10,528 bases of DNA from Caryophanales bacterium UBA6414. GTDB lineage: Bacteria; Bacillota_I; Bacilli_A; RF39; UBA660. The notes under the pieces were generated by a model. That model ran no database searches and had not been told where the DNA came from. It saw nothing but the letters and a program-made list of their open reading frames with translations. Shown here piece after piece: positions 1-4,529 of this stretch; the stretch's first letter is position 1, and each line of letters opens with the position of its first letter. Both the position numbers and the translations under genes were made by a program. The stretch is taken from NCBI GenBank assembly GCA_002438545.1, contig DJPK01000058.1, forward strand, positions 1-10,528, in the 5' to 3' direction.

Positions 1-3
1 TAT

Positions 4-28
4 GTAGGAATATATTTCCTACTTTTTT
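4..28 (+). terminator. Rho-independent terminator of an upstream gene
   Basis: A perfect 7-bp stem (GTAGGAA at 4-10 with TTCCTAC at 16-22) encloses a 5-base loop and is followed at once by six T residues. This is the form of an intrinsic terminator for a plus-strand gene that ends to the left of the window. The rhodanese gene that follows is therefore probably a new transcription unit. Confidence 0.8.
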
Positions 29-85
29 AGTTATATTAACTTATCTTAATAAAAATAATTACATAGTATACATTAGGGGTGCCAT

Positions 86-379
86 ATGAATGGTATAACA
101 ATAAATAAATTAAAAGAACTAAATAATGTTCATATTATAGATATAAGAGATAATTATTCATATACAATGTCTCACCTTGATAATGCCATTAATATACCAT
201 ACTATAGTTTAATAAATAATTACTCAATGTATCTTAATAAGAATGAAGTATATTGTTTTTATTGTGATTTTAGTCATCAAAGTCAATCACTAAGTAATAT
301 GTTAAATGCACTAGGTTATAAAACATACTATGTAATAGAGGGTTATTTAGAATATAAAGTAAATAATTATAATAAATAA
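86..379 (+). CDS. Single-domain rhodanese-like protein
   Basis: A 97-residue stand-alone rhodanese domain, close to the usual size for single-domain members (GlpE/PspE class). These proteins carry sulfur as a persulfide on one cysteine. Visible family marks are the early 'IIDIRDNYSYTMSHLDNAINIP' pattern (about residues 17-38), with the D-x-R and the H-x-x-x-A-x-N-I-P segment, then the strand and active-site loop at 54-66 and the closing 'LGYKTYYVIEGY' segment (76-87). Aligned on the usual C-x(4)-R-S loop, Cys60 is the likely catalytic residue; the loop reads CDFSHQS, so the usual Gly and Arg are replaced. Cys57 lies three residues before it. The start is supported by AGGGGTG just upstream. 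No promoter is obvious. It might supply sulfur for Fe-S or tRNA work, but it is not in the suf operon and its partner is unknown. Confidence 0.85.
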   Translation: MNGITINKLKELNNVHIIDIRDNYSYTMSHLDNAINIPYYSLINNYSMYLNKNEVYCFYCDFSHQSQSLSNMLNALGYKTYYVIEGYLEYKVNNYNK

Positions 380-387
380 ATGGTATC

Positions 388-416
388 TTGTTCTTTAATA
401 TAAATAATGATATAAT
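388..416 (+). promoter_or_regulatory. Sigma-A type promoter of rmuC
   Basis: TTGTTC (388-393) and a perfect TATAAT (411-416) are separated by 17 bases. The -10 box is preceded by TGA, giving an extended -10. It lies 26 bases before the RmuC start codon and its AAAAGGAG ribosome binding site (427-434), so the RmuC group probably starts here and not from the rhodanese gene. Confidence 0.7.
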
Positions 417-442
417 TTATTATAATAAAAGGAGTAAATAAA

Positions 443-1522
443 ATGGGATATATAATAATAATATTACTAATAATAAACATGATACTAACTATCATATCAA
501 TAACTAAACACGCTAATGAATCTAATATTACTGAAAGACTAGGAAGACTAGAAGTAAATACTATAAAAGAATTAAATGACTTTAAAGATAAATTAACTAA
601 ATCAATGAATGAAGATTATGTAAAATTAACTGATAAGTTAGAAGAAAGATTAATATATATTAATGATAAAGTAAATGAAAGATTAGATGAAAACTTTAAT
701 CGTACTAATAAAGCATTTACTTCAGTATTAACAACACTATCTAAAATAGATGAAGCCCAAAAGAAAATAGAAACATTAGGTAATGACATTGTCTCATTAC
801 AAAGTATTCTAACTGATAAAAAAACACGTGGTATCTATGGCGAAATAAATCTTAAACATATCTTATCAAGTATCTTTGGCGACAAGAATGATAAAATATA
901 TCAAATGCAATTCTTATTTCCTAATTCCACTATTGCTGATGCTGTAATCTTTGCCCCAAAACCATTAGGAACTGTAGCTATTGATTCTAAATTCCCGTTA
1001 GAAAACTATCGTATTATGGTTGACAAGAGTAGAAGTAATCTAGAAAGAGCCGCCGCCTCAAAACAGTTTAAATTAGATGTTAAACATCATATCGATGCTA
1101 TTAGTTCTAAATATATTATTCCCGGTATAACAAGTAATCAAGCTATTATGTTCTTACCTGCTGAAGCTCTTTTCGCAGAGATTAACGCTTACCATACTGA
1201 CTTAATAGAGTACGCCAACCAAAGAAATGTCTGGATAACCTCACCAACAACTCTAATGGCTACATTTACAATAATTCAAGTTCTATTAAAGAATATGGAA
1301 CGAGATAAATATGCTACTATAATTCACCAAGAATTAAACAAATTAGGCCTAGAATTTGCACGTTATAAAGAAAGATGGGATAAACTATCAAGAAGTATTG
1401 AAACTGTCAACAAAGATGTGGAAAACATTAATATAACTACTGATAAAATAACAAAAAGATTTGAATCAATCAGTAATGTAAACCTTGAAAAAATAAATAA
1501 AGAAAATAACTTATTACAATAA
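443..1522 (+). CDS. rmuC: RmuC-family DNA recombination-limiting protein
   Basis: A 359-residue RmuC homologue. E. coli RmuC limits recombination at inverted repeats and is thought to be a nuclease-like protein; its substrate is not firmly established. The order of parts is typical: an N-terminal membrane helix (about residues 3-20), a long charged coiled coil (about 25-125), then the RmuC core. In the core one sees 'TRGIYGEINLKHIL' (128-141), 'VAIDSKFPLENY' (178-189, with D181 and K183 in the position of a PD-(D/E)XK-like centre), 'AIMFLPAEALFAEI' (234-247) and 'VWITSPTTLMA' (263-273). The C-terminus returns to coiled coil. The protein is a little shorter than enterobacterial RmuC, as is usual for low-GC Gram-positives. 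AAAAGGAG 9 bases upstream fixes the start. The next gene begins 47 bases downstream with no terminator between, so co-transcription is likely. Confidence 0.93.
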   Translation: MGYIIIILLIINMILTIISITKHANESNITERLGRLEVNTIKELNDFKDKLTKSMNEDYVKLTDKLEERLIYINDKVNERLDENFNRTNKAFTSVLTTLSKIDEAQKKIETLGNDIVSLQSILTDKKTRGIYGEINLKHILSSIFGDKNDKIYQMQFLFPNSTIADAVIFAPKPLGTVAIDSKFPLENYRIMVDKSRSNLERAAASKQFKLDVKHHIDAISSKYIIPGITSNQAIMFLPAEALFAEINAYHTDLIEYANQRNVWITSPTTLMATFTIIQVLLKNMERDKYATIIHQELNKLGLEFARYKERWDKLSRSIETVNKDVENINITTDKITKRFESISNVNLEKINKENNLLQ

Positions 1523-1569
1523 CTAATATATTCTTATCATTAGAATAAACTTTAATAGGGTGAAGTCTT

Positions 1570-1791
1570 ATGATAAGAATATTTTTTTTCCTATTTGGTT
1601 TTGGTTTAATGACTATAGGACTAACATATATAATTTTATATTTAAACTTACTTAATATTGAGTATAATTTTTTAGAATATGTTAATTTTATATCTAGAAG
1701 ACCAGAAATATATTTATCATTACTAGGATTTATAATTATAAACTTAACTATATTTATTAAAGGAGATAAAAGAAATGGAATATATATATGA
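1570..1791 (+). CDS. Small two-helix membrane protein, function unknown
   Basis: A 73-residue protein with two hydrophobic segments, about residues 4-27 and 47-64, joined by a short polar stretch ('EYNFLEYVNFISRRPE', 31-46). The tail after the second helix is basic (KGDKRNG), so under the positive-inside rule the C-terminus is probably cytoplasmic. There is no signal peptide cleavage site, cysteine or catalytic motif that I recognise. The start is preceded by AGGGTGA with normal spacing. The gene overlaps the next one by 17 bases, which suggests translational coupling and membership in the RmuC transcription unit. I do not recognise the family. The combination of a membrane-anchored RmuC and this peptide may be only positional. 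Confidence 0.7.
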   Translation: MIRIFFFLFGFGLMTIGLTYIILYLNLLNIEYNFLEYVNFISRRPEIYLSLLGFIIINLTIFIKGDKRNGIYI

Positions 1792-2407
1792 CATAATATT
1801 AAACTTTCATAGATATTACTATGACTTCTACGAATGGAATAATACTGACAAAATAATTCATATCAAAAAAATACCCTTAGTAAAGACTGATAGTACATCA
1901 TTTAATCGTATAAAAACAAACCATATCTATATTGATGAAGAGTTCTTAAATACTATTAAAGATAAAACTATCTGCTATAACACTAAAGAAAAGAACTTCT
2001 GTCTATTATGTAATGGTAAACAAGCAATGGCTATAAAATTAAATCAAAGTGGTGAAGTAGTAGGTAAAAGTAGTTTGTTATTAGATGAAGAAATGGAAGT
2101 AGTAGAACAAAGTTATTCTCTACCCATAACTCCACTAAATATTATTAAAGAAACAAAAGAAAAAGTAAGAAGAGTAGGAAGAACTTATCAAGATAAAGAA
2201 AACAAAGTAAAAAGTATATTAAATAAATTAGATGAAGACAAAGATAAATATATCTTAAAATATCTATACTATGAATGTTATTTAATAGATAAAGATAATA
2301 ACTTAAAAACTGAACTATTAAATAGTATTAAAAACGAAGAACAACTAATTAAAATATATAACTCTCTTATTAACTTAAATCAAATAAAAAAGACATATAA
2401 CGCTTAA
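1775..2407 (+). CDS. DUF3603 / YjbA-like protein of unknown function
   Basis: A 210-residue, probably cytoplasmic protein. The N-terminal part, 'MEYIYDIILNF' followed by 'YDFYEWNNTDKIIHIKKIPL' (16-35), resembles the start of the DUF3603 family (B. subtilis YjbA), whose members share an EW-x(2)-D pattern followed by a conserved IPL/VPL and a beta-rich domain. 'FCLLCNGKQAMAIKL' (75-89) would match the family's hydrophobic central strands. The C-terminal half (about 120-205) is helical and highly charged. The biochemical role of DUF3603 is not known to me. The gene is translationally coupled to the small membrane protein (17-base overlap) and has its own AAAGGAG. Its stop codon lies in the loop of the downstream hairpin. 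The assignment rests on remembered similarity, so the family name is moderate while the gene itself is firm. Confidence 0.6.
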   Translation: MEYIYDIILNFHRYYYDFYEWNNTDKIIHIKKIPLVKTDSTSFNRIKTNHIYIDEEFLNTIKDKTICYNTKEKNFCLLCNGKQAMAIKLNQSGEVVGKSSLLLDEEMEVVEQSYSLPITPLNIIKETKEKVRRVGRTYQDKENKVKSILNKLDEDKDKYILKYLYYECYLIDKDNNLKTELLNSIKNEEQLIKIYNSLINLNQIKKTYNA

Positions 2408-2422
2408 TTGTTATATGTCTTT
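2389..2422. terminator. Bidirectional intrinsic terminator, convergent genes
   Basis: A perfect 13-bp stem (AAAGACATATAAC at 2389-2401 with its complement at 2410-2422) has an 8-base loop. The stop codon of the plus-strand DUF3603-like gene is inside the loop, and the stop of prsA on the other strand is 4 bases beyond the hairpin. The run of A before the hairpin (2386-2391) reads as a T run on the minus strand, so it is best suited to end prsA. The plus-strand side has only a mixed T-rich tail. Confidence 0.8.
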
Positions 2423-2425
2423 ATA

Positions 2426-3565
2426 CTATTTATAACTACTTACATATTTATTATATTTAGATTCTAAATCTTCATCAGTAAATTTAAGTTTAGATTCTTC
2501 ACGCATAGCAATTAATGCTTTATAACGAATATTAGTATCTTTACTTTCTAATTCCTTACCAAGTTGTTCAATAATGGCATCTTTAACATCATCTAATTTT
2601 GGTTTTTCTTTTTGATCAATACGATATACTACATGATATCCATAAGAAGATTTAATAGGAGTCTTACTATAAGTACCATTCTCCAAACTCTTCATTTCAG
2701 CAACATAAGCTGAATCTAAACTAGCATCAAAAGATTGATAACCAAGATCTTCAGCAGTAATCTTATCTTTATATTCTTCCTTTACATCATCCCAACTAGC
2801 ACCATTATTAAGTTTATCAATAATTTCTTCAGCTAACTTCTTAGCATCAGCATCAGATAAACCATTACTCTCATCAACAGTTACTAGCATATGTTTAGTA
2901 TTAATATCACCATAAACACTACTTTCATAATATTTCTCAATATCTTTATCAGTAAATTGTTTCTTTAAATATTCTTCATAGTATAAATTACGACGATAAT
3001 CTAAAGTTAAATAATCAATAAATGCTTGACGATTACTAAAACCATTCTTTGATAAGAAAGTTTCTTCATCATAACCATAATAAGAATTATATGTATTAAA
3101 CCAATAAGTAGCAGTCTTTTCAACATCAGCCTTCATCTCATCAGTTTCAGGATACTTCTCTGTTAAAATATTATTATCAATTAAATCAATTAATAAATTA
3201 ATAGCAGAATATTGTTTCTTCATATCGGCATATAAATCATCAGCAGTTATTGCAACATCTCCTAAGTAAGCAACAGGCTGTGTTCCATCCTTTAATTCAG
3301 CTATCTTCTTAGGTTGTAAAGCTAATATTAATAATCCTAATAAAAGTCCAGCGGCAAAGCCATAAATTATTTTACGATTTTCATCAATCTTTTCAAAACC
3401 TTTAATAGCTTTTTCTTTTAATTTATCGCTATCAACTTTCTTCTTACTATCTTTAACCTCTTTTTTGTTATCTTTAACAACTTCTTTGATTTCTTCCTTT
3501 TTTACTTCTTTTTTAACAGCTTTCTTTTCTACAGTATTTTTTTCTGTATTTTTCTTTTTGCTCAT
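2426..3565 (-). CDS. prsA: Membrane-anchored parvulin foldase, PrsA/SurA-like
   Basis: A 379-residue extracytoplasmic peptidyl-prolyl isomerase that would help exported proteins fold outside the membrane. Residues 1-50 are an almost pure Lys/Glu/Val charged segment, predicted cytoplasmic. A transmembrane helix follows at about 66-84 (ending LLLGLLILALQ). A SurA/PrsA N-terminal-like helical region runs about 97-215. The parvulin domain spans about 221-317, with 'NTKHMLV' (H225), 'WDDVKEEYKD', 'EDLGYQSF' and 'SSYGYHVVYRI' (H311). A charged helical tail (320-379) follows. Classical PrsA is a lipoprotein; here there is no lipobox and no cysteine at all, so the anchor is the membrane helix. GGGAG stands 8 bases before the start. 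It is a single-gene unit with its own promoter and terminator. The symbol is used in the family sense. Confidence 0.85.
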   Translation of the reverse strand: MSKKKNTEKNTVEKKAVKKEVKKEEIKEVVKDNKKEVKDSKKKVDSDKLKEKAIKGFEKIDENRKIIYGFAAGLLLGLLILALQPKKIAELKDGTQPVAYLGDVAITADDLYADMKKQYSAINLLIDLIDNNILTEKYPETDEMKADVEKTATYWFNTYNSYYGYDEETFLSKNGFSNRQAFIDYLTLDYRRNLYYEEYLKKQFTDKDIEKYYESSVYGDINTKHMLVTVDESNGLSDADAKKLAEEIIDKLNNGASWDDVKEEYKDKITAEDLGYQSFDASLDSAYVAEMKSLENGTYSKTPIKSSYGYHVVYRIDQKEKPKLDDVKDAIIEQLGKELESKDTNIRYKALIAMREESKLKFTDEDLESKYNKYVSSYK

Positions 3566-3595
3566 TTTATGTTCTCCCTTCTAAAGCATAATAAT

Positions 3596-3624
3596 ATAAT
3601 ATCAAAAAAACCCTAAAAAAACAA
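3596..3624 (-). promoter_or_regulatory. Promoter of prsA
   Basis: Read on the minus strand, TTGTTT (3619-3624) and TATTAT (3596-3601) are separated by 17 bases, with TGA before the -10 box (extended -10). The transcript would start about 25 bases before the prsA start codon and include its GGGAG ribosome binding site. Confidence 0.6.
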
Positions 3625-3643
3625 CTATTTCCACCTAAAAAAA
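3612..3643. repeat. Two direct copies of CCTAAAAAAA, 22 bp apart
   Basis: The 10-base word CCTAAAAAAA occurs at 3612-3621 and 3634-3643. The offset of 22 bases is about two helical turns, so both copies would face the same side of the DNA. The first copy overlaps the prsA -35 box. It may be a protein binding site or simply A-tract bending DNA; in such AT-rich sequence chance is a real alternative. Confidence 0.35.
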
Positions 3644-3666
3644 GAAAAAGTAGGGCCAAAACATTC

Positions 3667-3694
3667 ACCAAAAAACTTCTATTCCCATAAAATA
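3667..3694 (+). promoter_or_regulatory. Possible sigma-K-like promoter of YjcZ-like genes
   Basis: CATAAAATA (3686-3694) fits the mother-cell sigma-K -10 pattern CATANNNTA exactly, and AC at 3667-3668 stands 17 bases before it, as expected for the short sigma-K -35 element. The -10 also differs by one base from the sigma-E form CATACAHT, but no matching -35 was seen for that factor. A start near 3701 would give a short leader carrying the AAGGAAGGTG ribosome binding site. No sigma-A promoter is apparent here. The motif is short, so this is suggestive only. Confidence 0.4.
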
Positions 3695-3708
3695 ATGTGA
3701 GAATAGAA
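3677..3708. repeat. Inverted repeat TTCTATTC / GAATAGAA
   Basis: Perfect 8-bp arms (3677-3684 and 3701-3708) are separated by 16 bases; after one mismatch the pairing can continue for about four more base pairs. It brackets the putative -10 box of the YjcZ-like pair, so it could be an operator. On the minus strand it is followed by a run of T (complement of 3670-3675) and could equally be a terminator that stops antisense read-through from the HIT gene towards prsA. Confidence 0.45.
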
Positions 3709-3725
3709 AAAAGGAAGGTGATTAT

Positions 3726-3806
3726 ATGGGAACTTATGGATCATCAGCTGCTATTGTATTAGTATTGTTTATTTTATTAATAATTATACTTGGATCTTGG
3801 ATATAA
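3726..3806 (+). CDS. YjcZ-like tiny transmembrane peptide (26 aa)
   Basis: An open frame of 26 codons, MGTYGSSAAIVLV followed by LFILLIIILGSWI, with a very strong ribosome binding site (AAGGAAGGTG, 3711-3720) five bases before the ATG. A short N-terminus with Gly/Tyr and a single hydrophobic helix of the form 'IVLVLFILLIIILGSW' is the pattern of the YjcZ / 'tiny TM' family of Bacillus, whose members are commonly annotated as sporulation proteins. The function of the family is poorly known; small hydrophobic peptides of this sort are found in spores. A paralogue follows 24 bases downstream, and both genes end at a shared terminator. The gene is too short for many gene finders. The reality of the gene is well supported by the Shine-Dalgarno site and the tandem relative; the family assignment rests on the hydrophobic pattern. 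Confidence 0.75.
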   Translation: MGTYGSSAAIVLVLFILLIIILGSWI

Positions 3807-3830
3807 GAAAAAATTAAAGGAGGTGTAAAT

Positions 3831-3965
3831 ATGACATCAAATACTTCTTGTGGAAATACTACAACATGTGGAACTGTATCACATGGCTGTGGTAATGGCT
3901 TTTTAATTATAGTAGTATTATATATCTTACTTGCTATAATATTAGGCTCTTGCTTTTTTGTATAA
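3831..3965 (+). CDS. YjcZ-like small membrane peptide (44 aa), Cys-rich head
   Basis: A 44-residue peptide with a near-perfect ribosome binding site (AAAGGAGGTG, 3816-3825) five bases before ATG. The N-terminal half is polar, rich in Thr, Asn and Gly, with cysteines at positions 7, 13 and 20 ('CGN', 'CGT', 'CGN' contexts, a CG-x repeat). The C-terminal half is one hydrophobic helix (about 24-40), 'FLIIVVLYILLAIILGSCFFV', whose LYILLAIILGS core matches the LFILLIIILGS core of the peptide just upstream. The two are probably diverged duplicates under one promoter. The head cysteines could form disulfides or bind metal, as in cross-linked coat or surface proteins, but this is inference. A 13-bp terminator begins four bases after the stop codon. 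Confidence 0.75.
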   Translation: MTSNTSCGNTTTCGTVSHGCGNGFLIIVVLYILLAIILGSCFFV

Positions 3966-3968
3966 AAT

Positions 3969-4001
3969 AAATTAGCTATCATAAACTGATAGCTAATTTT
4001 T
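3969..4001. terminator. Bidirectional terminator of YjcZ-like pair and HIT gene
   Basis: A perfect 13-bp stem (AAATTAGCTATCA at 3969-3981, partner at 3987-3999) with a 5-base loop is followed by T residues on the plus strand and, read the other way, by TTTATTTTA. The TAG stop of the minus-strand HIT gene (3993-3995) lies within the stem. It serves both convergent units. Confidence 0.88.
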
Positions 4002-4355
4002 AATTACATTATATACTTCTTCTATTGTCATATTTATTTTTTTATTATATTTTGGAATAACATGTAAATGAAAATGCTTAACATCTTCTGCTATACCATT
4101 ATTCTGTAGTAATGTAAATCCTTGACAATTTAACTTTTCTTTAACCATAAGTGATGTACTTTTAGCCACATCAAATATATGATTACGTACATCATCAGGT
4201 ATATCATATAAATCAACATAATGCTTCTTACATAATATCAAATAATGTCCAGCACAATCCTGATTAATATCTAATATTACCTTAACAATATCATCTTCAT
4301 ATATACAATATGAACTAATCTCATTATTAATTATTTTACAAAATAAACAATCCAT
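3993..4355 (-). CDS. HIT-family nucleotide-binding protein
   Basis: A 120-residue histidine-triad protein, slightly shorter than the usual 130-145 residues. HIT proteins hydrolyse or transfer nucleoside monophosphates from small adenylated compounds; the natural substrate in Bacilli is uncertain. The N-terminal 'CLFCKIINNEI' (3-13) carries the C-x-x-C seen in zinc-binding HIT proteins. 'AGHYLILCKKHY' (35-46) matches the family's 'GH.L...K.H' segment. 'LQNNGIAEDVKHFHLHVIPKY' (83-103) holds the triad H94, H96, H98. The residue that is often Gln in the 'GQ.V.H.H.H' motif is Glu here (E90). The start is preceded by GAGGAG with about 8 bases of spacing. The gene is read away from the suf operon and shares only the intergenic region with it. 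Confidence 0.92.
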   Translation of the reverse strand: MDCLFCKIINNEISSYCIYEDDIVKVILDINQDCAGHYLILCKKHYVDLYDIPDDVRNHIFDVAKSTSLMVKEKLNCQGFTLLQNNGIAEDVKHFHLHVIPKYNKKINMTIEEVYNVIKN

Positions 4356-4375
4356 AAATAACTCTCCTCAACAAA

Positions 4376-4384
4376 AGTATAACA
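4376..4384 (-). promoter_or_regulatory. Extended -10 promoter of the HIT gene
   Basis: On the minus strand TGT precedes TATACT (4376-4381), an extended -10 element. No -35 hexamer stands at 16-18 bases. The transcript would begin near 4369, just ahead of the GAGGAG ribosome binding site of the HIT gene. Confidence 0.4.
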
Positions 4385-4415
4385 AAAAAAAGAAAACAAG
4401 AAAAGTGTTTTCCGT

Positions 4416-4431
4416 GAATATGCGAATATTC
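4416..4431. repeat. Inverted repeat GAATAT-gcga-ATATTC
   Basis: Perfect 6-bp arms with a 4-base spacer lie just upstream of a possible TATAAT box (4438-4443) in the HIT-sufC intergenic region. It has the size of a dimeric regulator site but matches no regulator that I can name with confidence. Confidence 0.4.
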
Positions 4432-4437
4432 TATTTA

Positions 4438-4443
4438 TATAAT
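4438..4443 (+). promoter_or_regulatory. Possible distal -10 box upstream of sufC
   Basis: A perfect TATAAT lies about 60 bases before the box favoured for the suf operon. No convincing -35 hexamer precedes it. In DNA of this composition a chance match is possible, so this is a weak second candidate. Confidence 0.25.
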
Positions 4444-4444
4444 G

Positions 4445-4466
4445 GTATAAAAAAATATTTTTATAC
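4445..4466. repeat. Palindrome GTATAAAAA-aata-TTTTTATAC
   Basis: Perfect 9-bp arms surround a 4-base centre in the suf upstream region. It is not followed by a T run on either strand, so it does not look like a terminator; an operator or a structured piece of an upstream transcript is more likely. Confidence 0.5.
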
Positions 4467-4476
4467 AAGTAAAAAC

Positions 4477-4505
4477 TTTAAATATCAAATATTTTGTTGT
4501 ATAAT
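4477..4505 (+). promoter_or_regulatory. Promoter of the suf operon
   Basis: TTTAAA (4477-4482, four of six consensus bases) and a perfect TATAAT (4500-4505) are 17 bases apart. Transcription would begin near 4512, giving a very short leader before sufC. The spacer contains the inverted repeat AAATAT-caa-ATATTT (4480-4494), well placed to let a repressor block polymerase. Confidence 0.6.
4480..4494. repeat. Inverted repeat in the suf promoter spacer
   Basis: AAATAT and ATATTT arms with a CAA centre lie between the -35 and -10 boxes of the suf promoter. Such a position is typical of an operator, for example for an Rrf2-type or Fur-type regulator, but the sequence does not match a consensus that I can name. 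Low complexity makes chance possible. Confidence 0.35.
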
Positions 4506-4518
4506 ATGGAATAGAAAT

Positions 4519-4524
4519 GGGTGA
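4519..4524 (+). promoter_or_regulatory. Ribosome binding site that fixes the sufC start
   Basis: GGGTGA stands five bases before ATG 4530. The in-frame GTG at 4521 lies inside this motif and has no ribosome binding site of its own, so the longer reading from 4521 is unlikely. Other genes here use the same GGTGA-type site. Confidence 0.8.
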
Positions 4525-4529
4525 AAAAT

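Noticed and set aside
1530..1550. Short hairpin after rmuC (ATTCT / AGAAT)
   Set aside because: The stem is only 5 bp with no T run; it is too weak to call a terminator.
3734..3982. Minus-strand open frame of 82 codons
   Set aside because: It lies opposite the two YjcZ-like genes, has no ribosome binding site, and its proline-rich sequence has no family resemblance; the plus-strand peptides have strong ribosome binding sites.
4392..4412. GAAAAC / GTTTTC inverted repeat as a terminator
   Set aside because: On the minus strand it is followed by a T run, but the stem has only 6 bp and there is no gene in that orientation before it to terminate.
4521..4529. GTG start of sufC at 4521
   Set aside because: The GTG is inside the GGGTGA ribosome binding site that serves ATG 4530.
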